DNA of 64,000 bases from Hordeum vulgare subsp. vulgare (lineage: Eukaryota > Streptophyta > Magnoliopsida > Poales > Poaceae). Below are positions 11,450 to 24,317 of the stretch, one piece after another. Numbering within the stretch: the first letter of the stretch is position 1; every line of letters begins with the position of its first letter. The notes beneath the pieces are model-generated. The model saw only the letters and a program-made list of their open reading frames with translations. It was not told the origin of the DNA and ran no database searches. The stretch spans positions 323,848,581-323,912,580 of the forward strand of contig NC_058518.1 in assembly GCF_904849725.1 (NCBI RefSeq). Reading direction: 5' to 3'. Position numbers and translations under genes: made by a program.

Positions 11450-14400
11450 GGGACCCCAACTGATAAGTCATGATCACTGAATGCACTTGTACATTAATCC
11501 GAGAGATCAATGCTCATTGAACACACAAAAGCTGAATAACAAGAGTCTTACATCAATTCATACCGTTTGATACAAATAAGGACCATGAAGGCCAACGCAC
11601 CAAACTAAACAAGCAGCGGTAATCCTGAATGAGAGCGTGAACCCATGCCATATGCCTTAACCATACATGCATTGTGACTGGGAAGCATCCTAGTTCGCAT
11701 GTTCATCACCAACGGACTCTTCTCCATATTCTTGCTCGTCCATGCATGGCCAATTAAATTACCAATGTCAAGCGAATAATTATTTTGAATTTACTCGCAA
11801 GCAACCCAATTGTGGAACAAGGCAATAACAATGCATGATATAGCACTAAGTAGGTAAGTTGCATAAAGCTAGTTTTAAGTGTAATGACATGATCACCAAC
11901 ATAGGAAGGCATGCATCATGAAGTAACCGATATCCTTGAGAACAAGTCATAGACATCAACATAAATAGGGTAGGAACATCTCATGTTCCGCTATCATGTC
12001 AAGCCACATGACTTACCTCAACTATCATTTTTCTCACACACACCCACCAAGTTTGTGAGAAAATCTGGACGTAGTTTAAGCAGCACCGCCCAACTAACCT
12101 TGACCGTGAACATGACTATTCGAATAGTTTTACGCTCTGCAGAGGTTGCGCGTTGTACCCACAAGACTTGGGGAACTTCCGTGTCATCCACGACTCGCAG
12201 TATATTACATACCCGAGGTAAGTACCCAAACAATGCATTTCTCCTGGCACTACTAAACAAAGAGTCCACTCGTTGGCCCACATCCTCATGATGTACATCA
12301 TACGAGCCTCGCTCAAGATTGTACCATCCCTAAGGGGACACAACGGTGTGCCTGGTGTGTGTGAAAACAGTCCATGATCGCCCTATTTGGAACGACCCTG
12401 TATCGGGAGTGTAACTCTAGCCCTCCCACCACTTGTAATGCGGGCTCTCTCCTAGCATCAACCAAGGTAATCAACAAAACCCCATCCCATATGGAGGTAT
12501 CATGGACGCACATGTAATGTCGAGATGGTCGACAAATCTTAAATCTAATCCGTTATGAAAGACACACACACGCGACTTGTTACGGCACATCAGTTCTTTC
12601 TAAAGTGGTCACCTAGCTCAACATCATCTCCCTCACGCATTAGTGGCACCCGACGGGGTTTTCGAAAAGTCTTTGAAATTATTTATTTTCCATCACCATG
12701 CATATTCCCATCCCACTTGCGTAGCAACTACTTTAGCATCCTAAGTACTTCCCACCGGCACAACACTCATTGGAAGGTAGGGTTATGCTCAGTGCAAGTA
12801 TCAACGAGGAAACATCGGGAACAACCCACCAAGGTGGTCACCGATTCAACATGATTCAGATCCAATGAAATAAAGTGACATGTAACATGCATAAAAGTGG
12901 TTTCATAGTCATGGTCAAAGGACTCCCTGCCCCACTCAACAAATCTCTAGGGTCTTCAAAGTCTTTTGGTCCAAGTCCTTCATCAACAACGCAATCTATC
13001 ATCACAATTATAATGGGAATAATAAGACCACGACAAAAATAGAGGAAATAAATTCTTCCTAAAAATTTCAACAATGCAAGTTTGCAAAAAATATTGGATT
13101 TGGGTTTTGAAGTGCATAAAGTGTCAAAAAACATTTTAACAGATAGTTAAATTATTCAAAACTAGTCTTTTAAATAAAACAATGTAGAAAACTTTATGTA
13201 AAATTTACACAAGTGGCACCATTAAATAAGTGGGTTTTCAGAAATTTATAGGAGTTGAAATCACTGAATATGGACCTATATTTAATCCTAGGGAATTTTG
13301 GAAATTTCTCCTAAAATAGAAAAAAGCGAAAAGATAGACAAAATGCTACCGACTGGAAGCCACAACAGATACAGTTGGGCTCGGCCTCGGCCCACGCACA
13401 CCGGCTGGCGGTCAGGGGCCACGTCGAAGTCGGGGTGGAGGAGTACGCCTCCACTTGCCCGCCGCACCCAAGGTCGAACTTGACAAGCGGGTCCGAGTGG
13501 TCAGCGGGAGAGAGAGAGGAGGAGGAGGCTGACAGACGGGCCCCGCCTAGGGTCGACTTCAACCTCAAAACAGGGGAGGGAGAGAGCTCACTGGTGGAGT
13601 TTCTGGCAGCGGCTTGAGGTGTCGAGGACACGGGCGTCCTCAGGAGGCTAGAGCGCTTCCCCGGGAGGTGGACTTTGTCGTAGGCGGTGACGGTTTCAAC
13701 AAGGATGACAAACCCGAGCGGCGGAGCTCCGACTCGAGGTCAAGTTGCTCGTCCTAGGCTGTAATTGGAGGAAAGAGGAGGTGCAACAGGGCCATGGACG
13801 TTCAAGGAGCTCAGATGAGAAGAGAATAAGGGCGGATGAAGCTTGTATTGCACGTACTCTGGCGAGCCGAGACGACGGGGCCTCGGTTGATCCCAAACAT
13901 AGATTGTTTAGGGGCTCTTCAGGAGCTGCAGGGGCTCGATTGGGTACCGGAAGTGGAGTCCAGAGGGTAAGAGAGGGCACGGGGATGCCCTTAAGAAGTC
14001 GGGCGCCGGAGCACCGTGGGTTGCGTCCACGGCCGGAACACCGAAGCTACTAGGGGGTCACGAGGGCGCTCCGGGGCTTGTCTGTGGACTTCGTGCACGT
14101 GGTCTGGGGTTAGGGAGGTGACGAAGGCAAGCGGGGGCAAGCTCCTGGCAGGCCCCGAGCTTGGGTGCGTGCTGGCCGAATTGGGCGGCGCAGGCATGCG
14201 ATGTAGTGGTTGTTAGAGAGAGAGAGAGAAGAGGTGGCCTTCAGGTTAGCCAAGGGGGCCTCGGGGGACACGGTACCATTGCCCAAGGCTTTTGGGGGGC
14301 CTCGGGATGCATGTGCTATAGTGCGGGGCATGCCGGTATTTTGGCATGCCAGATTTGCCTCACACTTCCCTGGGCATGTCGTGGACTGTCCTCTAGCTGC

Positions 14401-15711
14401 TGGTGCATACATATATGCTCTTTGGATGCTTGGGTGCTAAGGAGGGGGGAGAGGTAAAAGGAAATTGAGAAAAAAATCTTCTGCCAAGGTAAACCGGAGA
14501 GGTAATTGGGGTTTTTACCCACCACAATCACTGAACCAGAGATGGAGTTTCTTATTGGAGGTAAAATATAGCATTGTGGGGTTGTGGTAAAAGTTTGGAG
14601 TGAAGAGGAATAGTGGAAGGGGTAAAATTACATCTTTTACCAAACTACTAGAAGGTGTTTGATGCTGGTTTTGGAAAGTAAAAATACTCCACTTGCCATG
14701 ATATTTACCAGGATTTATTATAGGATAAAACCAAGGTCGATCACAAGGTTTGAGCCCATTTGAGAAAAGTTGGCAATGCAAACATAAAGAACACTAGAAA
14801 TGGAAAAAACAAGATTTATGTAGACCTAGCCGGGAAAATATATCCTCACAAATGCACAACTTTGTGTAGCATCCTTATTTGCGGTCTAGACCACTCCTGT
14901 AAAGTTTGAGATCGATTGTGTAAACTTGGCAATGTAAAGTTGCTCAAATTTGGTTCTAGTCACAAAGAGTTTTGGGATGTTTTGGTGAACCAAAAGAATT
15001 TGGATTGAGATGAAAATTGGTAGGATCATCACATAACTCATATGTGACTTGGTAGAATTTTCTCGGAATTTATTAAGAATATTTCCTATGGAAATATTTC
15101 AAAGCTTTAAATATGCAGAAAGGGTTTTCACGGGTTTTGTCCAATATTTTGAACATGATCATGTGTTGAAACTCTAATATGTGGAAAATATATGTCCACT
15201 GAGTTTCCCTATTTTTTTCTCAAATATTTTTGAAATAAGAAAACAATTTTCTCCCTATAAAATACAATTTCTTGTCTCATAAAGAAGTATTTAAATAAAA
15301 TAGGAAAATAAATTTTAAAATAATTATTTTGTTGTTTTGGGAAGTCCTTTTGATAATAGGATCCAAATAATATATTTGGGGTAAAAGATCTCTCCTAAAT
15401 TGTGGACATGTAGTACAAATCTCCACTCAGGGGATTTTGAAAGCTTAAAGTAAATAAATACCTTTTGGTTAAAATAACATTGTATAAAGATAGTTTCTGG
15501 TCCTATACACATGGCATGATCATTGGGAAAAGGTTTGGGGTCAAGGAGATGAGTTCTTTAGAGAAGAATGACTTTTGTGATTTAAAACCCAACCAATCAC
15601 AAAAGCAAGTAGCAACTAGATCAAACATCACAAGCACAGAAAAAGTTTTGAATGGTTCTAAATTTTGTAAAAATATAATGTGGCAAAGTGGTACCGACAC
15701 AGGGTGTGACA
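11450..15711 (-). repeat. LARD-A 5' LTR, about 4.26 kb, PBS end clipped
   Basis: On the minus strand it starts TGTCACACCCTGT at 15711 and ends ...GGGGTCCC at 11450. The last bases (CACA) and the leader with the PBS are deleted, so it joins almost directly to the gag ATG. The stretch 12946-13006 aligns closely with 61284-61345 of LARD-D. A GC-rich block occupies about 13370-14450 and AT-rich sequence 14800-15450. ORFs that can be called inside have no recognisable product. Confidence 0.75.
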
Positions 15712-16007
15712 ATCGATCACCCCTTGGTAGACCCTTTTTAAATATTGAAGGGGTTGTTATTGATTGCAACAAAAGCAAGGTTGCTTTTCATGTCAATGGT
15801 AAGCAAGATATCGTGCCTTTTTCGAAGAAGCAAACTTTGGTCAATAATATTACTGGCATTGAGCCTTGTGCCACGGTTGTCATTGGAGACTTTAAAATCC
15901 CTCTTCCTACTAGCAAGAAGAAATATTACAATCTTATTGTTGGGGAGATGCAAATCCCAATTGAGAACCTAGTGATATATGAATATTCTTTGGTTTCAAG
16001 TCAATAA
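15712..16007 (+). pseudogene. Retropepsin C-terminal part of element O gag-protease
   Basis: The open frame directly after the LARD-A LTR reads IDHPLGRPFLNIEGVVID. This is the conserved C-terminal 'ILGRPFL..iGavID' block of Athila-type retropepsins, followed by a short tail ending at TAA 16005-16007. The homologous block in element N is IILCRPFLRTIGAIID near 28730. The catalytic DxG part lies upstream of the LARD-A insertion. The ORF that can be called from 15465 begins in LTR sequence and is spurious at its N-terminus. Confidence 0.75.
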
Positions 16008-16283
16008 AAAATGGTTGTTAATAAGACTTGTTCAACCTTATTAATGGATCCTTTTTGAAAGACATGTGATTGATGAATTGAGTATTCACAACTCTCGATA
16101 TCACAAGTTGGTTCTCTATTCTCTTAGTTAAAGAAAACTAAAATGCCATGATTATCCCGTTTTCTTAGTTTTCCGTGCAATAGAAAAATGACCCAAAAAT
16201 AAAAAGTCTCAGAATGCTAGAAATTTTTAACATGATTTGTTATGGAATAGTTAAGAGTTTTTGGCATAAAAATTGCAGGAGGG

Positions 16284-16453
16284 AGGTGCACCTATGGCCC
16301 CCAAGGCAATAGGGCGCGGCCACCCCCTGGTCGCGCCTTGATGACTTGGGCGGTCCACAGGGCCCCCTGCCTTATCCTTTTAGCCTACTTCATCACCTAC
16401 CTCGAGAAAAAAAATCTTCTTCTCTCTCTTTCGTGTGTTCTTCCTCTATAAAC
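16284..16453 (+). promoter_or_regulatory. LTR-like promoter segment inside element O, with TATA box
   Basis: The GC-rich stretch from 16284 (cctatggcccccaaggcaa...) aligns by eye with 20101-20180 of O's own 3' LTR, sharing a cctatggg/cccc...ccaccccc...tcg.gccttgatg pattern. In the LTR the segment is followed by a TATA box at 20201. Here TATAAAC is at 16447-16453. It lies between the protease and the second ORF and could drive a separate transcript for that ORF. The match is by eye and the function is inferred. Confidence 0.45.
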
Positions 16454-16898
16454 TCAATTTTTTGATCTCTTTACTCGGAACTCCATTTCCAAAACTGTTT
16501 TGAGGAATTTCTCCTTGGTATGTGACTCCTCCATTCCTCCAATTAGTTTTTGCTTTAGTGGTCTATATTTTGCATATTATATTGCACTTGGTGCTACTGA
16601 AAATCAGCCTGCATGTTAAATTCTCTGAGTTCCAAGTAGTGGTAATGCTTGGTATGTCTTCTAGGCATCCATATGAGTAGTTACTATCAACCTTGAAAAG
16701 TTTTACTAATATAATCTTGTGGTCCAAAAATTTCATAAATTGTTGCGTAGGAAAATGAACTTCTTTAGGAGGAGTTCTTCAGGGAAGGGTTCTTGAAGAC
16801 GTATCCCGAAGGGAGTTCTTAGGGAGACACAGGATCACGACATTAACATTTTCCGCATCACGAAAGTTAGGCCGTGTGAATGGACGCATACTCCCTTC

Positions 16899-17785
16899 AT
16901 GAACGAAGCAGGTTTTCATGAAGAATTTGTGCAATTCGTTGCAAATGCCGGGCTCACGAGCTTCCTCATAGATGAGTGTAATAAATACTATCTACTCACT
17001 AATTCCTTTTTGCAAAATTTCTACTTAATTAGTACTCCTGATGCTCCCATGGTTCGTTTGATTTGTATGATGAACATTATGAGTTACCTCTGCCTGAGTT
17101 TTGTGAAATCTGCTTGCTTCCCTATGTCGGGGGAATGAGTGACCCTAAGCCGGAGGAATTCGAGGATTTCCTCCTCACCTTAACTTTGCAATAAACTAGG
17201 GGCGTATCAAATTCTAGGGCCACCAGTTTGCCTTTTCCTTGTGTGCAATATATCTCTTTGTTTATAGGAAAATGCATAATTGCTATGGAGGAGGGTTGTG
17301 GTCTAAGTGCTACCACTCTTGTTATTTTATGCAATGCACTTTATAGTGATAACACCTACAACTTTGGAGCTATTGTTGTGCACCTCCTGCATTATAATCA
17401 AATTAGACGCAAGGTTCATGGTGGCATTTATGCCACCCGATTGGCAAATATTTTTAATGTCGATTTTCGCCTCACCGTTTACTTATTGCCTAAAGTTTAT
17501 CTTGGCCATCGGTCTATGATAGAGCACCAGTTTATTGAGGAACCTCATCCACCACATCACCTTCATTACACTTTAGTGTTCAGCATACAAAATTGTGATG
17601 TTATTATCTTGCATGCAAATTCTTTGTTTGATCATCATGCTAGGCATGGTTATACCGTCATGCTAGAGGACATAATTGCTTATCGGAACAAGTTGGCTAT
17701 TGCAGAGGCTAAAGCCCAGACATGGTATGCTCAGGTGCGCCAGCAACAATATTTTCCCAGGTCTGATGGCTATTATCAGTGGTGA
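16899..17785 (+). pseudogene. Element O second ORF, conserved in Athila-type non-autonomous elements, function unknown
   Basis: Two open stretches in different frames, 16899-17138 and 17228-17785, look like one gene broken by a frameshift near 17140-17225. The first contains EEFVQFVANAGLTSFL and DECNKYYLLTNSF. The second contains LYSDNTYNFGAIVVH, GGIYATRLANIF and a C-terminal YYQW. I recognise this protein type from Triticeae Athila-like elements in which it takes the place of pol. I know of no assigned function, and there are no polymerase, protease or zinc-knuckle motifs. It ends 2.1 kb before the LTR. The true start may lie upstream of 16899. Confidence 0.55.
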
Positions 17786-19868
17786 TTACCAAGCTGTTCG
17801 AATGCCTAAGCTTGGGGGAGTACGTATTTCTCACCGACATTACATTCTTGTTCACACACTTCGTATAAATTGTCGGTGTTCATTCTCTTTCATTGTAAAT
17901 CCATGTTAATTTTATTTTTCTGCTTTCTTCTTGTGCGTTTGAAAAAACACTTTCAAAAATCCAAAAATATTTTTCACATCTTTTCGGTTTTTCTATCTCG
18001 TTGAATTAGTGTAGTATTAAAATAAACACAAAAAGATTTCCTTTACTTGTTGCCAGCTTTCCATGTAAATAGTTTTTCTTGTTTTTGTTTTCCCTTTACT
18101 TGTTTTATTTTCGTGTGAGAAAAATTAAAACCTCCAAAAATACTTCCAATGTCTTTCTGTGAATTTCTTTTCTTTTCTTTGAGTCTTCGAAAGAACAAGA
18201 CCGTGATGAAAATGTTAACTGGCTCTCATATGTTTCGTTCTTGATCTAATGAAGAGCCAATATTACCATGTCTTCTCCTTTGTTTGAAATTGCCTTGCAA
18301 ATTCTAGTTTAGTCCATGACACTCCTGCACTATTATTTTTATCACATCATTCGGTCGTGAAAGTGAAAGGCAATAATGAATTTTTTTGATGAAGTGATCA
18401 TGGCAAAGTAAACGGGTCTGAACTCTTCTTGTTTTCCATTTTTGTAAATATGTTAGCTCATTCGATCTTGATTCAGTATATCATGAGTGAACATATTTAT
18501 GATGACAATTAGATATCATAGTTTTTCATGCCATGCTTAAATAGCTAGGATTTCATAATGATTTATCTTGTGTGTCAACATGCACTAAAATAGTTATGAT
18601 GTCGTATGGTAGTATGGTATTTCCCTCTGAGTAGTTCGAGCGATTTGACATGGCCCATGTGGAGGCATTTAGTTGATTCAAAACCAATGCAACCTTCATG
18701 ATGTTTAAATTCAGAGTGCTCATATCCTACTTATGCTAATATACAATGTTAATTATTCACAATGCATGTTGATGACCGTTATTGCTCCCTATCTGGTCAC
18801 TTCCCAATCTATTGCTAACTTCACCTGTACTAAGCGGAAATGCTGCTTGTGCATCCAAAATCCTGAACCCAGTTATTCCACATGAGTCCACCATACCTAC
18901 CTATAAGCGGTATTACCCTGTCGTTCCAAGTAAATTTGCATGTGACACCTCTAAAATATTCAAACAAACAACTGCTTTGTGCACTCGTACTGCTCATGGA
19001 GCGATGGGGCAATCAATATCTTCCATGCTAAGTAAGTTATTTTCAAGATGGGCGTTTATTCACCGTCATTGCATGAGAGAGGTTGGTAAAAAGGATGCCC
19101 AATCCTACATAATCAAAAATAAATTAAACGAAACTCCTTGGGAAAGTTGATATGTTGTTGGACACCCGTGAATTCAGCTGGCCATTGTTTGTGAATGGAT
19201 GGTGGATAGGAGTAAACCTTGCAATTCTATCTGGGAACCACCAATAATGAGTTTAGCATGCATGATAGTGAGAACCTTTGTCATAACATTGACAGTAAAG
19301 AATGCCACTCAAAAAATTATATCTTCAATCATGTTTTAAAACTTGAGGTGTCACACCTGTGCAAATCAATGCTTCCCTCTGCGAAGGGCCTATCTATTTA
19401 CTTTTATGTTGAGTCATCACCCTCTTATTAAAAGCACCAGACCGGAGAGCACTATTGTCATTCTTATGCATTGAGTCTAGGTAATATTGGATGTGATCAT
19501 GAACTCGATCTTTTATACTCTGAATTATAATGTTTAGTCGCTGCTTGAACCTGAGAGGTGCTCGGTATTTTTGTTTTGCGGTCTCGGAAAGTGCTAGCAA
19601 AATACCATGTGACCATATTATATCATGATTGTTTTGACAAATTATTGGCATGTGAGATATATTATTATTGCTTGCTAGTTGTTTATGTATTGCCATGATT
19701 GAATATGATGCGTAATTGTTATCATGGATGTGATTACATATGATTTATGCTGAAAAGCTAAGCACTAGGTAAACATATATACATCAGAAAGAACAAAAGA
19801 GTTTGTAAATGTTTTCTTTATCACTTTTAGTTTTATCAACTGAATTGCTTGGGGACAAGAAATGAGTT
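17786..19868 (+). other. Element O 3' noncoding region
   Basis: About 2.1 kb of AT-rich sequence lies between the second ORF and the polypurine tract. It holds only short ORFs without recognisable motifs. Sequence of this kind precedes the 3' LTR in related Athila-type elements. Confidence 0.5.
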
Positions 19869-19882
19869 AAGTTTGGTGGAGT
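19869..19882 (+). other. Polypurine tract of element O
   Basis: The purine-rich aagtttggtggagt directly precedes the LTR start. It is a degenerate form of the AAGTTTGGGGGAGT seen in this family. Confidence 0.6.
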
Positions 19883-20200
19883 TAATATATCTCCAATGTA
19901 TCTACTTTTGCAAACACTTTTGCTGTGGACTCTAGTTTTCATGATTTGAATGGAACTAACTCAGATTGACGTTGTTTTCAGTAGAACCACCTTGGTGTTA
20001 TTTTTGTGCGGAAATACAAGTTCTTGGAATTGGATGAAACTTTTTGTGAATTATTTCTGGAATAAATAAGGAATTATGGAGCGTAGAACCAACAGAGGAC
20101 GGTTGCCTATGGGCCCCAGGGCAAGAGGGCCTAACCACCCCCCTTGTCGTGCCTTGATGCCTTGCGGACAATGTGGCTCCTCCGACCCAAATTCCAGTCT

Positions 20201-20207
20201 TATAAAT
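20201..20207 (+). promoter_or_regulatory. TATA box in element O LTR
   Basis: TATAAAT lies about 320 bp into the LTR behind a GC-rich stretch, in the position expected of the U3 promoter. This is inference from sequence only. Confidence 0.45.
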
Positions 20208-21061
20208 TCCTATTCTCGGACAAAAAAATCTGAGAGAAATTTTCATCGTGTTTTATGTGACGGAACTGCCGCCACCTCCTATTGTTCCTCAGGAGGGCTG
20301 ATCTGGAGTCCGTTTGGGGCTCCAACGAGGGGGAATCGTCGCCGTCGTCATCACCAACCCTTCTCCTTCAATAATTCCATGATACTCACCACCGGATGTG
20401 GGTAATTCCTTAGTAGGCTTGCTCAGTGGTGATGAGGTTAGGATGAGATTAATCATGTAATCGAGTTAAGTTTGATAGGGCTTGATCCCTAGTATCAACT
20501 ATGTTCTGAGATTGATGTTGTTATTACTTTGCTTTGCTTAATGCTTCTCACTACGGCCCGAGTGCCATCATTTCGGATCTAAACTTATAATGTTGTCTCT
20601 GAATATGAAAAGTATTTTGATCCTATCTTGGAAGTTGTGTGCACATATTACGTGTCTTGATCCGCATACCCCAAGGTGACTATAATTGGGATTCTTTCTG
20701 GTGCTTGTCGTAGTTTGAGGAGTTCATGTATTCACTATTTGTTAATGCTTTGTCCGAGTTCCCTATTAAAAGGAGGACTTAATATCCCTAAGTTTCTGAT
20801 AGGAGCCTGCTGCCACAGGAGGGTTGGAGAAAAGATGTCATGTAAGTTATTATCGCAAGCACGTATGACTATATGCGGAATACATGCCTACACTATATTG
20901 ATGAATTTGAGCTAGTTCTGTGTCGCTCTAGTGTGTAACTGTTACATGATTGATGTCATTCATCTCTTTCCATTGCTGATCCATGTGCCTACGCTTCAGA
21001 AATACCGAATCTTGCTAAGTAGCTACTGTTATTATTACTGTCACATCTGCTACTCAATTAC

Positions 21062-21066
21062 TATTG
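21062..21066. repeat. Target site duplication of LARD-BC, left copy
   Basis: The bases TATTG abut the LARD-BC terminus and are repeated exactly at 51979-51983. Confidence 0.9.
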
Positions 21067-24000
21067 TGTGGGGACCCCAACTTATGAGTCGAGATCGCCA
21101 AATGATCGTGCTCAGTGATCCCAGAGACCAATGCTCACCGAACACATAGAAACTGAATATTAAGAGTCTTACATCCATACATACCGTTTGGTACAATAAA
21201 CGACCATTGCGATCGAGACATACATATATAGGGCCTTGAAGGCCAACACACCAAATTGGACCAATAGCGGAATTATTGGTTGAAAGCGTGAACCCATGCC
21301 ATCAATATTAACCTACATGCATTCTGACTGGAAAGCGTCCTAGCTCGCAAGAACGTCACCGAGTTATTATTCACCATATCCCGTTCTTTAATACCTGGTC
21401 AATGCAATAACCAGTGCCAAGCCAATGAGTACTTTTGATTGTACTCACAAACAACCCATGACATGAACAATGAAAGTGAATGATAACAATAGCATGCATC
21501 TTTGGTGGAATTCATCTTGGAGGATTGATCATGAAATATGCATCAAGTTAAAGAATTACTTGTGAAGAGCAGGTTAGAGATATCAATATATCTGTCGAGG
21601 GATGAGCCATCCGGGCTCACCCTTTAATCCAAGTCTTCGAACTTGGTCATATCATTACTTCCACAACAACCCACTTTTAACACAACTACCACACACTTGG
21701 TTTATGCAGAAGTAACTGGACGTAGTTTAAGCAGCACCACCCAACTGTCCTTGACCGTGGACACGGCTATTCGAATAGATTTACACTCTACAGAGGTACT
21801 ATGCTGGGCCCACAAGATTCGGGAAACTTCCGTGTCATCCACGGCTCGCGGTATATAACATACCCGAGGTAAGTACCCGATCAATGCCTTTCCCCTGACG
21901 ATACTAGGCAAAGAGGTCCACTCGATTGGTACCCAACCCACATGTTGTACGTCTTACAAGTACCGACTCTGGACAGTATCAACCATGCGGGGACCAACGG
22001 TGTGCCTGGAACTCATAAAAATGGCATAATCGTCCTACCTGGCACGACCCCATCACGAGAGTGACCACACGTCACTCCCGCCACTAGTAATGTGGCTCTT
22101 TGCTAGCATCGACCAGAGTAATTAACATAGCCCCGTCCCATAAGGGGTAACGTGGTCGTACTGGTAAGGTTGGGACGGTCTACACATCATAAATCTAATC
22201 TCATTTCCGAAACCATACTCATTCAAAATACCCGGTGCACCACTTCCCAAAAGTGGCCACCTAACTCATCATCACCCTCGGGCATTTGTGGCACCCGACG
22301 GGGTTTTCATAAATCTTTGTTTTATACCAACAACATGCTCATGCTATTTATTCTAGCATTACTTGTCAATATGATACTAGCATGATCCTCAAAGGGTAGG
22401 ATCAAGCTCAATGCATGTGCTCCGGAGGAGCCATCGGTAACATCACATTGAATGATTTATCCACACTTATGATCATATGCAACGAAAATACTTGCTATCT
22501 TAACATGCAATGTACCATATGCTCATTCAAGGTCAAAGGGCTCCTTGCCTTTGCTCACATAAGTTCTCGAGTCTCCGAGGTCTTCCGCTCCCATTCCGAG
22601 TACTCCGTCCACCCGTCAACTATCGTCGGAACAACCACGGTAAGCCACACAGCAGGCAGAAATGAAAGTGCTACATAAATAGAAGCTATATTTTTCTTGG
22701 TCCTCTCTGGTCGTAAGAAAAATACTTGAAGCTTGCCATAGGAGGTTTGGATCCTCAGGGATTTATGAATGGAGGAAAGGAGGAGTAGGGGATTCTTTAT
22801 GAAGCCCATAGAAAATATTATGATAAAAATGAGTGGAGGCACTCATTTAACAGAGAAAAACTTTAGAAATATTTAAGAAGTCGTTTCACTGGATATGGAG
22901 TTGAAATGAATATTCTAGGAATTTTCTAATATGGAATAAATAGCAATAGGAAGCTATTCATTTAATACAATAGAATAAGCCTGATAAAAAAGTTAACCAA
23001 GGCTCTAAAAATAGGTCATGATATAAGAAGGCTCTGGAATTTGGAATCACTCCCATTGGAGTTGATTTGAGTCCTCTAGGATTTTTACAAAGTGGGGCCA
23101 AATACATTCAGATTTGGATTTCAATAGATATCCCATAGGAAGTTGCTCTGGAAAAATGTGCCATGCACATATCTGGGTAGGTTTTGAATTTAGGAACCTG
23201 TAGAAATTTGAATTATTAGAATTGGAGCTAAAATGAATTTATAATGGATTTTTGAAGATAATCCAAAATAGGAAAAGGAGATAAGGGCTTAGCCTCGGGG
23301 GTTATCTTGCGCCCAGGGCGCTAGATAGGCCTTCGGGCCGGCGCAGCAGCTCGAGCCGCCAGCGAAGGGACACGCCGAAGGCGGTTTTCGCCAGGGCACA
23401 TTCGCCGCAGGGTGGCACACTTCCACCGAGGCACGACCACTAGAGGCAGCTGGCCTTGCCCTGGCTCAATGACAGAGGGCCCCGCCTGCAAGGTCATCCC
23501 CTTCCTCCCGCTGGCACAAAGAACCGCGGGGAGGGAGGAAGCCGTGCGGGCGTTGTAGCTCCGGCCATCCCCCTGCCCAAGCGAGAGCGCCGACTGGCTC
23601 AGGAGACCGTGCCGCCCCCATTCCCAAACAAAACCCCCGCGGAGAGGCTGCAAGGGGGCGGGCGACGGCGGCTGTGGGAAGACCGCCGATCTCCCTGGTT
23701 TCGGCACCAGCAGCGAAGGAAGGGAGCCGGAGGTGCTCCAGAGGAGCGGCGCCAGCTAGGGAAAACTCGTGGGGAAGCCAGAGGCGAGGGGAAACACCCT
23801 AGTTGACCTGGCTTCAGCGAAGGCCCCTGGTGGGCTTGGGCCATGGCACGACATGAGGAGGAATGGGGCTTGGGGAGAGAGCAGAGGCTCAAAAATGGAG
23901 CCTGGGATGCTCACAAGAAAGGGGAAGCAAGATGGACTCGAAGAAAAGGGGAATAAGAGAGTTGGAGGGAGGAAGAGAGCTCGGAAGCTCTCGGGTGCAC

Positions 24001-24317
24001 CCGTGGGCATGGGTGCCACATGTTCCAGAGGAACCTTGGAAGCTAGCTAGTGGGGGAGATAGTTTGAATGGTCAAAAGGAAGCTCTGAGACACACTGGGA
24101 CATCTTGTACACGCTACAGATGGATTGGAGGAAGGAGACAAAGTGCAGAGTACCATTTCTGCACTCCAGGGAGGTGGTTACCACCCCACTTGATGTCCTG
24201 GGCCACTCCTTGGCCAGGCCAATGTTTCCAACATGCAAGGCATGCATGCCACAATGCACTAGTGAAGTTTGGCCCCAAGTGGAGCTTATTTGAATTGGTT
24301 TGACTCAGGTAAACATT

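Larger units (their letters stand above)
9619..15711 (-). mobile_element. LARD copy A (long-LTR, pol-less retrotransposon), 3' part missing
   Basis: The piece consists of about 1.8 kb of internal sequence (9619-11449) and one LTR (11450-15711) on the minus strand. The gag-like ORF is homologous to the one in copy D near 63035-63401, and the LTR shares ends and body with copies BC and D. The right boundary at 15711 is marked by the terminal TGTCACACCCTGT on the minus strand. There the protease of element O resumes in frame, so A inserted into O. The left boundary is a junction with Angela-1. No reverse transcriptase or integrase is seen. Confidence 0.7.
19883..21066 (+). repeat. Element O 3' LTR, left part
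   Basis: The LTR starts TAATATATCTCCAATG (TGATA... with one change) after the PPT. It is interrupted at 21066, where the LARD-BC insertion begins, and resumes at 51984. The trinucleotide-rich stretch (tactgttattattactg) just before the break continues on the other side as ttattgttgctact, which confirms the rejoining. Confidence 0.75.

Noticed and set aside
13696..14457. ORFs in the LARD-A LTR that might be a host gene fragment
   Set aside because: Position and composition match the GC-rich LTR block of the other LARD copies, and no recognisable protein motif is present.
15465..15711. N-terminal half of an apparent 180-codon ORF ending in element O protease
   Set aside because: The part before 15712 is LARD-A LTR sequence fused by chance to the protease frame.
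23321..24303. Cluster of overlapping ORFs on both strands in GC-rich DNA
   Set aside because: The same cluster recurs at 49281-49979 and lies in the GC-rich block of the LARD LTR. The frames have no motifs and change between the two LTR copies.
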